A DNA stretch of 30,073 bases from Sphacelaria rigidula (Eukaryota; Phaeophyceae; Sphacelariales), in assembly GCA_964200075.2 (NCBI GenBank), contig CAXNAA020000068.1, positions 1 through 30,073 of the forward strand. The letters are read 5' to 3'. The position numbers and the translations under genes are program-made. Below, one piece after another: positions 1-9,730 of this stretch. Position 1 is the first letter of the stretch. Each line of letters begins with the position of its first letter. The notes under the pieces are model-generated. The model ran no database searches, had not been told where the DNA came from, and was given only the letters and a program-made list of their open reading frames with translations.

Positions 1-91
1 CCCCTCCAGTCCCCCCCCCCTCTCTCCCGCCGCCGCCGCCCGGTCCCTCGTTCCGGCCGGCGGGCCGGGGGGGGGGGGGGGGGGGGGGGTG
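1..91. other. GC-rich contig start with poly-G run
   Basis: The first 66 bases are C- and GC-rich with short CCG repeats and are followed by a G run of about 23 bases ending near 89. Base composition is quite unlike the AT-richer sequence that follows. Similar poly-G tracts sit beside both N gaps further on, so this is probably a hard-to-assemble homopolymer area. No gene is visible. Confidence 0.7.
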
Positions 92-590
92 TTAGCTTCG
101 TTATATCACATTTCATGTCTTTGTCCGGGTTGTATTCTAGTTAGTGCAAAGAAACAAATGGCAGTTGTTTTTTTTCACGACTATATCCGGTCTGCGTTCT
201 GGTGCTGCAAAGAAAAGTTCAGACAACTTATTTTTTTCATGTCTACATCCGTGCTGTGTTTTGGTAATGCGAAGAAAAATCGGCTAGCTTCTTTATCTCA
301 TGTCCATGTCCGGGCTGTGTCGTAATTAAAAAAAAAAAAAAAAAAATAGCTTTGCTATCTCATGCCCATGTCCGGGCTGTGTTCTGGTGACGCAAAAAAA
401 TGTATGGTTTCGTTACGTCATGTCTTATTCGGTCTCTATTTTTACATGGGAGCACAAATTGTTTATTTTTGTAATTTCATGTCTACTGCGTCTGTTGGTC
501 TGGGGCATTGTTCGTTGTCTGTTGCAGGCCTCTAGTACATTTTTAGTGACAGGCTGTATATTTCATGTGTAGATTCTAGTGGCTTCTTCT
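92..590 (+). repeat. 62-bp minisatellite, about 7-8 decayed units
   Basis: The word CCGGGCTGTGTTCTGGT and its variants recurs at about 125, 187, 249, 310, 372, 430 and 487, which is a spacing of 61-62 bases, dropping to about 58 at the end. Each unit also carries TCATGTC before this word and a CGCAAAGAAAA-like stretch after it. Units diverge strongly at both ends, and one has an A run of about 19 bases at 328-346. Open frames within it (89-325, 387-572) are repeat translations rather than genes. Confidence 0.85.
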
Positions 591-663
591 AACGGAGTTG
601 TTGCCACTCGACGCCAACCCAGGAGTCTAAAGAGAAGTAGGGGGGGGGGGGTGAGGGGAGGCT

Positions 664-2041
664 TCAGAATTGCAGCAGTATGCTCAAGAGTCGAATGGTT
701 GCCGGTCCCTGCGTGACCTGACAGCAAAAGCATCTATGTTCGAAGAAGGGGAACATCGCGCAGGGAGTACGCGCACGATACTGCTGGTACCTTCAGTAGG
801 ATCCACGATAGACGTGCGGAGATAAGTAGGTTCGAATATATAACGAAGAAGTCTCACGTGAACACGGCTGTACACTTCTGGTGCCGACATCCACTTGGAA
901 GATATTATGCGTGACTTCACTGCTCACGAGACTGCGATTTGAATCCTGGTCCGATTGTCTACTTGCATCGATCCTTCCTCTGGCACGGGGTGGGGAGTGG
1001 GGGGGGTGGTTCGGAGGGAGTGTGTGATTCAGAGGGGAGCGAAGCGGAGGAGGGGGGTATCCGGCAGAGCGAGAGCACAATATACACGAATTATTGTTAG
1101 TACTTCACAGCAGTCAGTTTGATATCTTGACTGAGGACTAAGGTAGGTAAGGGGCAGCCATGCTGATCTCCTCGCCCTCTCACGCCTCGGCATAAGCTTC
1201 CTCTCTCTTGAGTACTGTGAACAAGCGTACGAGTGGGGAGCGTAGGTATTAACCAAGACTAATACAAGGTGCGCTATTCACCCAGTGGGACTTGATAGAC
1301 ACCTACACGTTTCAGATAAACTTTCGCTTCTGATTTTATCACACTATTCCGGGTATTTACGTGCTGTTTCTCAATCGTAATTTGCTATACGAGCTATATG
1401 CTGTTCTTGTCTTCTCCCAGAACAAAACATGAGGTCCAAATATCGCACCTGCGACGTTTACTTCATCCAATACACCCGCGGGAAAATACACACTTTTCTG
1501 CTGTTTAATGAACCGCTCTCTTGAGTCGTTACCCGCTCAATCCAATAAATTGTGCCTCTTTGTCTTTCCACCTACACGTCGCACTCGGTGGAGTGATGAA
1601 AGGATATCCAAATAATGCTCGCGCCTCGAGAAACAATTGCTGAACCCCATTCGGGAAAAAGCTGGAGCTCGAACTAGAATATCGAGGTCGTCCTGCCCCC
1701 CCTCCTACGCACCGTTGACTTCGCCTCTGTTCAACTGACGACAACATAAGATTTTTTGTAAAAAGATTACAACTGTGACGCAGGTTAAGCTCAACCACCT
1801 TTTTCCGTCGCTTCGCCCGAGCTAGTGCCCTCGCGATCTCCTCAGATGTCAAATCCCGGTCCACATCAAACAGTTCATCTTCTGTGTCATCATCAGAGTC
1901 CGTCGCTTGGTCATCCCCCCCTTCCCCACCATCCCAATCGATCTGCTGCGCCTCTTCGCTCCAAACGGTGGTTCCCTGCGTGGCAGCCATGGGCAGGCTG
2001 CTCGAACCAACCCCGTTGCCCTGTGATTCCCGCGAAGCCAT
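664..2041 (-). CDS. Candidate 4-exon gene, small acidic protein of unknown function
   Basis: I do not recognise the family. Exon 1 runs 2041-1774, exon 2 1214-1184, exon 3 979-928 and exon 4 717-664. Phases join exactly (1, 0-based 2, 0) and give about 134 residues ending at a TGA. The start is the ATG at 2041, with G at -3 and G at +4. Exon 1 encodes a Ser/Gly-rich start, then an acidic stretch (SDDDTEDELFDVDRD) and a basic helix (LARAKRRKK). Exon 2 reads LKREEAYAEA and exon 3 is Asp/Ser/Arg-rich. Donors of exons 2 and 3 are strong (GTGAGA, GTGAGC) and acceptors 3 and 4 have pyrimidine tracts. The exon 1 donor (GTTGTA) is weak, and an alternative lies at 1799. The acidic-then-basic layout suits a nuclear protein, but that is inference. 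Exon 4 is the least certain. Confidence 0.5.
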
Positions 2042-2341
2042 TTCAATCACGGGCCAGGAATGAAGCAAGCAGAAACAATGTAGGGGGGTGGACGGGTACC
2101 CGGGTGAAGAGTACTGTCAGCCGGAGCGTCCCTCGTACGTTACCCAGAAGCTGGCGGTCTCCGTCGCCGAGAGGTCTTCTGAGAAGAGTAGCACTACATC
2201 AGCGGTGCACCACAACCCCCCGTATCGCAGTGGTGCGTGACCGACGGTATTGCTACCCGATATTGCTGGCCTCCGCCTTTCCTATATCGCTCCGTGGACC
2301 CACCACCCTCACGGTTTTCTGAAAAATGACATGATGCCCCG
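2042..2341. promoter_or_regulatory. Possible shared divergent promoter region
   Basis: Minus-strand coding starts at 2041 and plus-strand coding signal begins near 2342, so about 300 bases would serve both genes if both models are right. No convincing TATA box or named element is visible. The call rests on gene layout only. Confidence 0.25.
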
Positions 2342-3233
2342 AGAGATCTTGAACCACAGTATGCAGCAGAGCCTGTGGAGCAGCACAATCCCGTACAGAA
2401 GAAACGCGGAAGGAAGGGCGTCGAGCTTCAAGTCAGCCAGAGATAGTGTGGCATGTCTAACTGCACAAATAGGATATTTGTGAAGCAGGCAGATCGATCC
2501 AAGCACAAGCATGGGAACCACGTCACGTGGTTGTTTCTGTTTGTGCGGTGGGTGGGTGGGGAGGGTCCATAACCTAGAACTACGGATACCTCTGCACCCC
2601 TCCTCTTCCCCTTCTTTCGGTGGGAACTATTCCGAGTTTTTAGCGTAAGTCATGCTGCTGTAATTATATTAACTCTCTCCCAACGGGCGGTGAGTTGAAC
2701 GCTGTTTCTTCACACCAAAAAAGCGACCCGCTGTGTACGCTTTTAAGCGCCAGGGGGGGGTCACCTGGGTCTGAGTCACTTCTCGAGCGAAAATGATGCC
2801 GACTCAATAGATTGCCCACCCTCGCGGTCAGAGGGCTATTGAACACGTGCCAAGAAAAGATAAGCATCACGTTTGTTTCAAGAAGAAATTCGCCTTCAAG
2901 AGAAACGGTGCGCGGAATTTTTCACAAGACAACGAGCAGCCGGTGGGAAACCACCAAAATCGTGTTCACAAGCAGAGAAGAAACGCAGCAGTGCAGCACC
3001 ACCAGCCTCAGATAGGCCTCGGGAGTTTTATACACTTTTCAAGTCGCCCTTCTCTTCGGGACGGACCAACGAAAACAAAAACTTGCACCTTAAAGAGGGA
3101 TCGGTTAAGTGAGGCAGCACAGGAGGTCTCCCAAAATCGGCTGTTAAACATTCTTGGGGACAGGGAGGGTATTGTCCAGCGGATGTTTCGCGGCTCCAAT
3201 GTGCATAGAGTTATCAGAGTAGCACCCACCTAG
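2342..3233 (+). CDS. Candidate gene, basic protein, 3' exons resolved
   Basis: No family recognised. The two 3' exons are clear. The first is open from about 2883 to 3108, encoding a charged helix-like start (FQEEIRLQEKRCAEFFTRQR) and then a Lys/Ser/Pro-rich linker, and ends at donor GTGAGG. The second runs 3164-3233, after a CAG acceptor, and reads EGIVQRMFRGSNVHRVI before ending at a TAG. The split codon AA|G joins in frame. A probable upstream exon lies at about 2342-2430 in the frame DLEPQYAAEPVEQHNPV and includes the AT-hook-like patch KKRGRKG, but I could not find a phase-matched junction from it to 2883, so an exon is missing or wrong. The gene diverges from the minus-strand gene starting at 2041. 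A decayed piggyBac-like MITE (2770-2837) sits in the intron just before the 2883 exon. Confidence 0.45.
2770..2837 (+). mobile_element. Decayed piggyBac-like MITE copy
   Basis: It contains GATGCCGACTCAA followed by CACCCTCGCGGTCAGAGGG. This is the right half of the palindromic family described at 22153-22826. The left half is degraded. It lies in the intron of the plus-strand gene ending at 3233. Confidence 0.6.
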
Positions 3234-4598
3234 CACAACGTCGATGAGAATACCCTTGCCCCATCCTATAAGTACCCCTCAATCCATTACAGGTTAAAGG
3301 TTAAGCACGAAAATTGGTTACACGAATTAGGGTTTCAAAGCACAGTCTCGTGAAGGAGAGGTTGGTGAAGTCACGGTAGAGTTTGTGCTAGAAAATAACG
3401 CATGTGTTTAAAGATGCCAATGTATTGTGCACTGGACTATTGAACTATCTCTTCATGTCTTGGCCGTGAAGGACACGCCGCCACTGATGGGGATGACGGC
3501 GCCTCATACTGGCGTCAAGGATTTCGTTGCTCTTGCAGCTGTATCTTGCAGCATTCTATCGCTCAGTACAAAATAAAAAAATACTAGGCGTTAGGAGAGC
3601 GACGAGCGCGCTCGAGCGGGCCACTGAAACGAGGTAGGTGATCATTAATACCTACAATATTCATGTCGATGACCCTGAGCTAAAATTAAATAGTGGCTAC
3701 ATCACATGTCATGCACAGTGTACACTTGTTTTGCAAATGATCATTCGGATTTGCCCTCCAAATATGCTTCGTGGCCCTAGCAGCAGCTTCGGTGCTTGCG
3801 TTTGCCCTCCAATGATGCCCCGCAGTCGTTCAACGGCAGAGATAGAGAGTTGTACTCATGATTTCGCATGCCGTAATCATATGGCCAGTGACCTCGCATC
3901 CCCATAAAGCCGGGACGGACAACGCCAGGTTTTAGCCGAACCAGGCTCGCAATCACCAAGCGCCAAGCGCCGTGATGTGGTCGGCGAGTCGCATGAAGGG
4001 TGAGCTACGTTACGCGAAAATTGTTCGGCCCGAGGCGCACCGGTTATCTTGCACATGGATGACAGCCTACAATGAATTGCTTCGTTTATCTGGTATCGCC
4101 ACTTCCAGAGACAGCCACGGGCTACACACTGCCTCATGGGCGTCCCACCATATAAACACTGTGTAGGATGATCGTCTCCTTTGCGCGGGGTTGGGATTCT
4201 CCACCGCCCCCAATATGACCTAGCTGGACAATCATGATTCCCGCAAAACAGGACGCAAGCGAAAAAGCTCCGGTAACCTGGTTGCCTAGCTTACGCAGTG
4301 ATTGGCGTGTTTTACAGTGTCGTTGCCAACCGATGCCAACCCTCACGAGGAGGGGGGAGGTTACGGCATCATTCCAGCCACGCCGTTTTCTCCTATCGTA
4401 CTGTCCCAAGTAGGGTCGTGGCTGTTCCGTGGAACAAGCGCGCACAAGGTCATAGATATGTGTTCAGTCGGACGAACCAGGAAGAAATGTTGTCTCATAT
4501 AACATATTGCGTGTTTTTTGCTGTCCACAACGGACCCTGGTGTAAACGCCCCTTTCCCCACTTTGTAAAAAAGTGGCGATTTTGATTATCCTCTATCA
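3234..4598. other. No supported gene
   Basis: No confident gene or repeat family is seen here. A plus-strand frame at about 3412-3572 (containing LAVKDTPPLMGM, ending in TAA) has coding-like composition but no clear acceptor. The overlapping frames at 3638-4585 on both strands look like chance. Confidence 0.4.
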
Positions 4599-4895
4599 TT
4601 GAACAACTACCCGGTCGATCGAGGAAAGTCAAGGTACGCAGATCCATCCTTGTGGCACCCGCAGAAGCGAGAGAAGACAGTACAGTACAAATATCGCACC
4701 AAAATAAACACGAGTACCTGTGTATGCTTGCCTAGCCTACAATCTAGCTGCACAGCGGATACATGGGCGCTCTTGTCCTCCTTGCTTTCATTGCTAAAGA
4801 CGGTACTGTACACCTACCGCGAGCAGTATGTCTACCGGAAGGGAGAGTTTCGCCAGGCTACTGCCTCCTGTATGTCCTTTGACAGCGTCGTTTGA
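4599..4895 (+). CDS. Open frame of about 98 codons, unknown
   Basis: The frame starts on TTG, not ATG, so it would have to be an internal exon. It contains a basic start (SLWHPQKREKTVQYKYR), a hydrophobic Leu/Ser patch (ALLSSLLSLLKTVL) and a Tyr/Arg-rich end. Composition is moderately coding-like. No strong splice pair was identified and no family is recognised. It ends just before the direct repeat at 4924. Confidence 0.25.
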   Translation: MNNYPVDRGKSRYADPSLWHPQKREKTVQYKYRTKINTSTCVCLPSLQSSCTADTWALLSSLLSLLKTVLYTYREQYVYRKGEFRQATASCMSFDSVV

Positions 4896-4923
4896 AACAC
4901 ATCTATTGTAGGTATAACCATAT

Positions 4924-5397
4924 AGAAGGGGAAATTCCCACCAAGATCCATCGAGGAATCACCTTTTCACATTGGCGACACCATGAGATTACTCGTACGC
5001 TTTGTGAACTGAAGGTCCCAGGTTCAGATCCCGGCTCCCACCAAAAAGGGACTGAAAGCCAAGTGGGGACAAAGAGGGTAGTGAAAATGGTGGGGAGCTA
5101 CACAACTGGCGGTAGGTGACTTCGAACCAGTGCTCACAGCAAAATCTTCTGTAGAGATTGTTGGCTTGGGGTCCCAACACACGTAGAGGACATGTGAAAA
5201 TAAAGTATACATCCTCACCGCTAGCCGGTGAAAAAGGTTACTCCTACAAGTCTCTGCTCGTTAGAGGAAACGAAAATCCGAAGAGACTCATAGAGGAGGG
5301 GGGATGATGTGGGTACCCCCACGTGGAAGGGGAAAGTTCTCACAAGTGTCCCTCGAGTAGTCACCTTTTCAACTAAGGCGAATTACACAAAGAGTAG
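4924..5397 (+). repeat. Direct repeat pair with tRNA-like patch between
   Basis: Two related copies of about 74 bases lie at 4924-4997 and 5325-5397. Both contain GAAGGGGAAA, then a CCTCGAG-like word and TCACCTTTTCA. Just after the first copy, 5019-5052 carries GGTTCAGATCCCGGC, which resembles an RNA polymerase III B box (consensus GGTTCGANTCC), preceded by tRNA-like spacing. This suggests a tRNA-derived SINE or its remnant rather than a working tRNA, because no clean cloverleaf can be drawn. Confidence 0.5.
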
Positions 5398-5490
5398 TTC
5401 TCTTCACCACATATAAATATCGAGTTGTTACTTGCTGAACATTATACCATCCACGTTGTGTGACCCGCGGTCGAAAGGAAGAAGATTTCC

Positions 5491-5631
5491 ATGCAACCAC
5501 AAATATACGTCTGGCGCCTTCAGTTGGAGGTACATCACTGCAACGGCGAGCTGCAGATGGTGCTCTCCTACGTCGAAAGATGTACACTACTGGATCAACA
5601 TAAAAACCTCGAATGGGAAAATGGAAATTAA
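5491..5631 (+). CDS. Short frame of 46 codons, unknown
   Basis: An ATG at 5491 opens a frame beginning MQPQIYVWRLQLEVHH and ending in TAA after ENGN. The in-frame upstream stop is at 5461-5463. Composition (Glu, Leu, Val, few rare residues) is more protein-like than in the two overlapping longer frames (5432-5827 plus, 5369-5743 minus). It could be a micro-gene or a last exon whose acceptor is the CAG at about 5523. No family is recognised. Confidence 0.3.
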   Translation: MQPQIYVWRLQLEVHHCNGELQMVLSYVERCTLLDQHKNLEWENGN

Positions 5632-5874
5632 TTTCGTGGGGATAGCAAACATCGGAGAACACCCGCACACAGTGAAGGGGGAACGAAATCGCCGGATGGC
5701 ACCACCACTTGCAACTCCCCAACCCTCCAATCACCCCAAGCAACGCCGAAAAAAAATGCCAACTTCAGGGAGCAAGATTTGTCTGGTGTTGTTTCAAATG
5801 TACGGACATCGCTTTGTACAGTCTTGAGTAATGTTGTTCGCAACCTAGCCACATGTTTTCGCGTCCCCTGGATA

Positions 5875-6321
5875 CGTAGAATACGAACGTGCTTAAGGTA
5901 GAATACGTACCCTGAAATACCCGGTATTTTCAGGGTATTCAGCGCACACGACAATCCACACGACAATGTAGTACGCAGGGTATTAACTGTCGGTATTACC
6001 CCGCATGACAGGGTACCAAGAGAATCAACTGCCGAAAATATCAAATATGTCAGGGTATCCAGGGCACAGACCGCAAAACTCACCAAGTGTTGAAGAGTCC
6101 CGAGGGTACCGGCAGCCAAAAGCACCGAGTACCACCGGGTACCTCAGGTACTCACCCCTCCCGAATATCTGATGTGGTACCCAGAGTACTGAGTACACGT
6201 ACAGTACTACGTACGCCAGTTACCTAGGGTATCGCATGTAAACAAAAGTCAGCATTCCAGGGTACCCAGGGAATGGACTGCTGAAAATAGCGGAGTGCCA
6301 AGCGTATCGGAGGCGACCGAA
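5875..6321 (+). repeat. Degenerate ~42-bp minisatellite, part 1
   Basis: Units begin CAGGGTAYYCAGNG and continue into AACTGCCGAAAATA-like text, recurring at about 42-base steps between 5931 and 6090 and then more irregularly. Read on the minus strand, the clean part gives a 14-residue repeat pattern (LGTL..., LDTL..., LGTL...), which explains the 165-codon minus-strand frame at 5628-6125. I take that frame as repeat translation. The array resumes at 6880 beyond an inserted element. Confidence 0.65.
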
Positions 6322-6621
6322 GGATTTGGTCATAAATCTATGGTTGATTTTTTCGAACAAACTAACAGTAACGCTAACGCTAACCCTAACCCCGACTCAA
6401 GGCGTACGAGACCCTCGGGCAAGGGGGGTGCATAGGTTCCCCCAGGGAAAGTGTGCTTTGGCAGACCTCAAATTGACGCCACATGCGCCGATTTCGAAAA
6501 AGACACGTTCTGGACTAGCTGGGTCAACTGCTCACCTGCCCCAAAGCGTATTTTTTCTTAGAACTTTCTCAATTCTGAAATCAAGTAGTCATGTTATCAA
6601 CCATAGATTGACGACCAAAGC
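6322..6621 (+). mobile_element. 300-bp TIR element with telomere-like tract
   Basis: Terminal inverted repeats of about 25 bases are visible: TTTGGTCATAAATCTATGG on the left and the complement of CCATAGATTGACGACCAAA on the right. Inside the left end, 6362-6393 holds GCTAACGCTAACCCTAACCC, which resembles (TTAGGG)n telomere sequence read from the other strand. It interrupts the 42-bp minisatellite. A relative of the inner part occurs on the minus strand at 18500-18613. No transposase is encoded. Confidence 0.6.
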
Positions 6622-6879
6622 TGTGCACCTACTGGCGTGTGGATACCCTCATATATTCGGCATTCCACGATACGTAATTCTGGACGAATGGTTATACTGG
6701 ATAGCGAGGTAACGCTACTGTGGTTGTTGTTAGCGTGTATGGCGTAGTTGTAAGTTATCCAAATGAATTTGTCTTCGTCAGACGTAAAGAGCGGTAACCG
6801 AAACTTATTTGTTCAACTGCTTTTTGTTTAACTGCTTCGGCGTTCCAAAGGTGCCTGGGGCGGGAAGGTTCGTGGGACG

Positions 6880-7265
6880 GGGAATAACCTCAGGCATCCT
6901 GGATCGTCAGGATATTCGTATTATAGTACTCAGTACTGTAGGGTACTCAGGGTGGCAACTGCCTTGGATACTGCATTTTTTGGGGTACCTCGAATATCGG
7001 GTCGCCGAAGTACCCAGGACTGGTAAGCGGGGTACTTAGCGGGGTACTTAGTATATGTATGTACCGAGTATCCCGCGAACATCGGGTGTCGGCAGCCAAA
7101 AATACCAAGTTTTCATAGTATGAAACAGCCGAGAGCTGAGTATTAGGATCCTTTGACTATCCACCCCTCAAAATGCCCAATGTGGACCCCGGAATATTGT
7201 GCTGAGGACAAATGTTTCACTGACTACTCCAAGTACCCAGGGCAACGACTACCGAAATCAATTGA
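6880..7265 (+). repeat. Degenerate ~42-bp minisatellite, part 2
   Basis: GGGTACTCAGGG-type words recur at 6948, 7008, 7028 and 7215. The stretch 7083-7200 aligns with 6107-6180: both have CGGCAGCCAAAA, then CCACCCCTC and ATGTGG. This confirms that the two halves were one array before the 300-bp element inserted. Confidence 0.55.
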
Positions 7266-7348
7266 TATTTTGAATCATGAGGATGACCTGTGGCAGAGCA
7301 TCTGAGAAGTGGAATCGGACACATACTGATGAAGAAGGACTAGAAAAA

Positions 7349-7412
7349 TATCTCAAACTTGAGGTTCCCGGTGTAATTGACAATAAACTACTGTTGAATA
7401 TACCTTGTGCCC
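7349..7412 (+). mobile_element. Small palindromic MITE, copy 1
   Basis: TATCTCAAACTTGAGG followed by GGTGTAATT, then the decayed mirror half GTTGAATATACC. It belongs to the same ~78-bp family as 14605-14684 and 15266-15341, and its right end has drifted. Confidence 0.5.
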
Positions 7413-7734
7413 TAGGCAGGACATGCATGCATGCATTCCCTGTATAATAAGCGGAACTTATTTCCGAGACGAAACAGGACCCGGGCTGGTAAGTCTGCAT
7501 ATGTTGCATGTGCATAAGTTGCCGTATCGTACTTCGTTCTGGGCAGGCCCCAAAACTGAAATTCCTTCCACTAGACATTTCTCAAAACCGCGGCGACATG
7601 TGGCAAAGAAAACACATCCCTGTGATCGGGAGATCGCCGCGCGTGTGCTCCGGCAGCTCTTTATGTACTTGATGGCGTTGATACAAAGCAAAACGTCGTG
7701 TGCCAAAAATATACTGAGTTAAGTAGAGGGCGAA

Positions 7735-7940
7735 ACGGTGGTCTAATGATCAGACTGTCGCCGTCAGGGCGCAGAGAACATGGGTTCGATTCCCACCCGA
7801 TGCATTTGTTTTTTCCTCTTCGGAAAAAACTATCTTCATCGTCGAAAACGTGAGGGCGTGGGGAGAGATGGGTTGATCTCTGGAGTCCGCGAGCTCGTCC
7901 CGAGGAGGGGGAGGGGGATTCGGGTGTAAAATAAAAAAAC
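7735..7940 (+). mobile_element. tRNA-derived SINE, copy A (in left arm)
   Basis: The tRNA-like head spans 7735-7803 with B box GGTTCGATTCC. The body carries TGGGTTGATCTCTGG and GTCCCGAGGAGG and ends in an A-rich tract (AAAATAAAAAAA). Head, body and A tail match copy C at 24165-24491. The inverted partner is copy B at 8650-8866. Confidence 0.65.
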
Positions 7941-8649
7941 GTGTGCCGATAGGGTGGGAAGAAAAAAGAGATCATGTGCCGAAATATACCAGATTAAGTA
8001 CATCAGCACGTGCCCAAGTATTCGCCAAGAGGAATGTGCCGGCGATAGTGCCACGCACGAAAGCTATGATGGGACGTCGAAACATGTTGACGTCTGCGCA
8101 GCGTGAGGTTACGCGCTGGGTCGGCGGTGTCCGCATGCACGAGTCCCACACTCCCACCAGGTGCGCTGTACTTTCTGTACCATACGTCTCCCTTGGCTGC
8201 CACGACTCACTTCCGAACAATATTATTGTTGGAACCCCATCGTCACATAAAAGTTGCCGTAGTACATGGGAAAATGGTCCGTACCATCCTCTGCAGTATT
8301 CACGTTGTTGTTTTCCACTCACGTAAGTATTTTGCGCCGGGTTCGTCATCAGAAAGGTCACGCATGTAAGGTTTTCTCGAAAGAGGGCGTGGCAACCAAG
8401 GGAGTGCTTCGTGTAGTACAGAAACTGCAACGCAGCTGGTGAGAGTGTGGGACTCGCGCACGCGGATACCACCGACCCAGCGGGTAAACTCACGCTGCGC
8501 AGACGTTAATATATTTCATTGTCCCACTAAAGCTATCATACGTGGCAGAATCGCCCCCACTCACTTTCTCCCTGCCGAATATTTGGGCACGTGCTGTACT
8601 TAGCCTGGTATATAGTTGGCACCTGGCTTGTTTCTTTGTCACTCTCTAT

Positions 8650-8866
8650 CGGCACACGAGTTTTTTTTTGTCACACTGTAAACCCCTCAACTTCCTCGGG
8701 ACGAGTCCGTGGTCTCGGGGGATCAACTGCTCTCTCCTGAAGTCGTCACGCTTTCGATGGTAACAATAATATTTATCGAAGAAAAAGAAGCGCGTCTGGC
8801 GGAAATCGAACCTACGATATCTTCACCCTGACGGTGACAGCCCGGTCATTGGACTACGGGGGCACT
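8650..8866 (-). mobile_element. tRNA-derived SINE, copy B (in right arm)
   Basis: This is the minus-strand counterpart of copy A. The head lies at 8795-8866 with B box GGTTCGATTTC, the body contains TTGATCCCCCGAGAC and GTCCCGAGGAAG, and the tail is AAAAAAAAA. The anticodon-like stem has changed together with its partner compared with copy A (CACC/GGTG against CGCC/GGCG). Confidence 0.65.
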
Positions 8867-8879
8867 TTTTCCACGCGAA

Positions 8880-9258
8880 AACTCTAAAACGACGATGCGC
8901 CACTCATTTTCTCAGGGCTTAGAGTGGAACCTCGGCACCAGAGAAACCGCACTCAGACCTACCTTGTCCCGAATCTAGCCCCTTCTTTTTCTCTCTCTCG
9001 CTTGAGGGATTTGAAAATAGTCCAACAAATCGAATCGCCCAATAAAGTTCGGGTGATTTTTTTTTAGAAGGCCGAGGTCGTAACACGATAGGCCCAAGTG
9101 ATGGTGCATAGATTTGCTGCACGCCAATACTATGCTACCAGCCCACTACGGTAATAATTAATGCATTCGATACCCTACTCAGCGCAACACCGTGGTACAG
9201 TGGTGAACGGACACTATGGTAGACGAAGAGACCGGAGCTCAGTACACTTGACAGCCAC
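8880..9258. other. No supported gene
   Basis: Nothing recognisable is seen between the foldback element and the tandem duplication. Frames here are short and overlap on both strands. Confidence 0.4.
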
Positions 9259-9730
9259 GCAAACAAAACACACGCCAGGCACGACGGCACGGGATCTCCG
9301 CTGAGGGAATGAGGAAGACATTTGTTTCGAAAACTCAATAATACAGTATTTTAATCCCAGGTATCCACGCCTGAGAGGATACCGTATCATGGATCGTCTA
9401 CCCATCGCACTCTGTTCGCTTCAGCTCGAATACATCCCGAAATGTGGCGAGTAGGGTGGGAGGTTCAACGCACGGGATAATGCGGCTGCAGCCTGCAAAC
9501 AAAACACACGCCAGGCACGACGGCACGGGATCTCCCCTGAGGGAATGAGGAAGACATTAGTTTCGAAAACTCAACAATACAGTATTTTAATCCCAGGTAT
9601 CTACGCCTGATAGGATACCGTATCATAGATCATCTACCCATCGCACTCTGTTCGCTTCAGCTCGAATACATCCCGAAATGTGGCGAGTTGGGTGGGAGGT
9701 TCAACGCACGGGATAATGCGGCTGCAGCCT
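9259..9730 (+). repeat. 236-bp tandem duplication
   Basis: Two near-identical head-to-tail copies lie at 9259-9494 and 9495-9730, each starting GCAAACAAAACACACGCC and ending GCGGCTGCAGCCT. Fewer than about ten differences are seen, so this is much younger than the other repeats in the window. No coding function is evident. Confidence 0.92.

Larger units (their letters stand above)
7730..8866. mobile_element. 1.1-kb inverted repeat (foldback) with tRNA-like tips
   Basis: The left arm (about 7730-8205) and right arm (about 8388-8866) are inverted copies with substitutions and indels, around a centre of about 180 bases. Matching words include the tRNA-like tips (GTTCGATTCCCACC on the left, complement of GGCGGAAATCGAACC on the right), a central body (GTCCCGAGGA), TAAGTACA...GCACGTGCCCAA, and the innermost CGTCTGCGCAGCGTGAG. 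The tips carry A- and B-box-like sequence and share a compensated stem around CCGTCAGGG, but U33 is missing, so they are not working tRNAs. All long frames here (7661-7975 minus, 8542-8763 plus, 7972-8493 minus) are translations of the two arms. Arms this long would give a strong hairpin RNA if transcribed. Confidence 0.8.

Noticed and set aside
5628-6125. 165-codon minus-strand frame with repeated Leu-x-Thr-Leu units
   Set aside because: It is explained by the 42-base minisatellite, whose period is a multiple of three and so stays open.
6362-6393. True telomere or chromosome end
   Set aside because: Only a few imperfect units, inside a TIR-bounded element with unrelated sequence on both sides.
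7735-7806. Functional tRNA gene
   Set aside because: The B box is good, but the acceptor stem does not close, the anticodon loop lacks U33, and the head continues into a SINE body repeated elsewhere.
7661-8763. Pair of related proteins on opposite strands
   Set aside because: Their similarity comes from the two arms of the same DNA inverted repeat.
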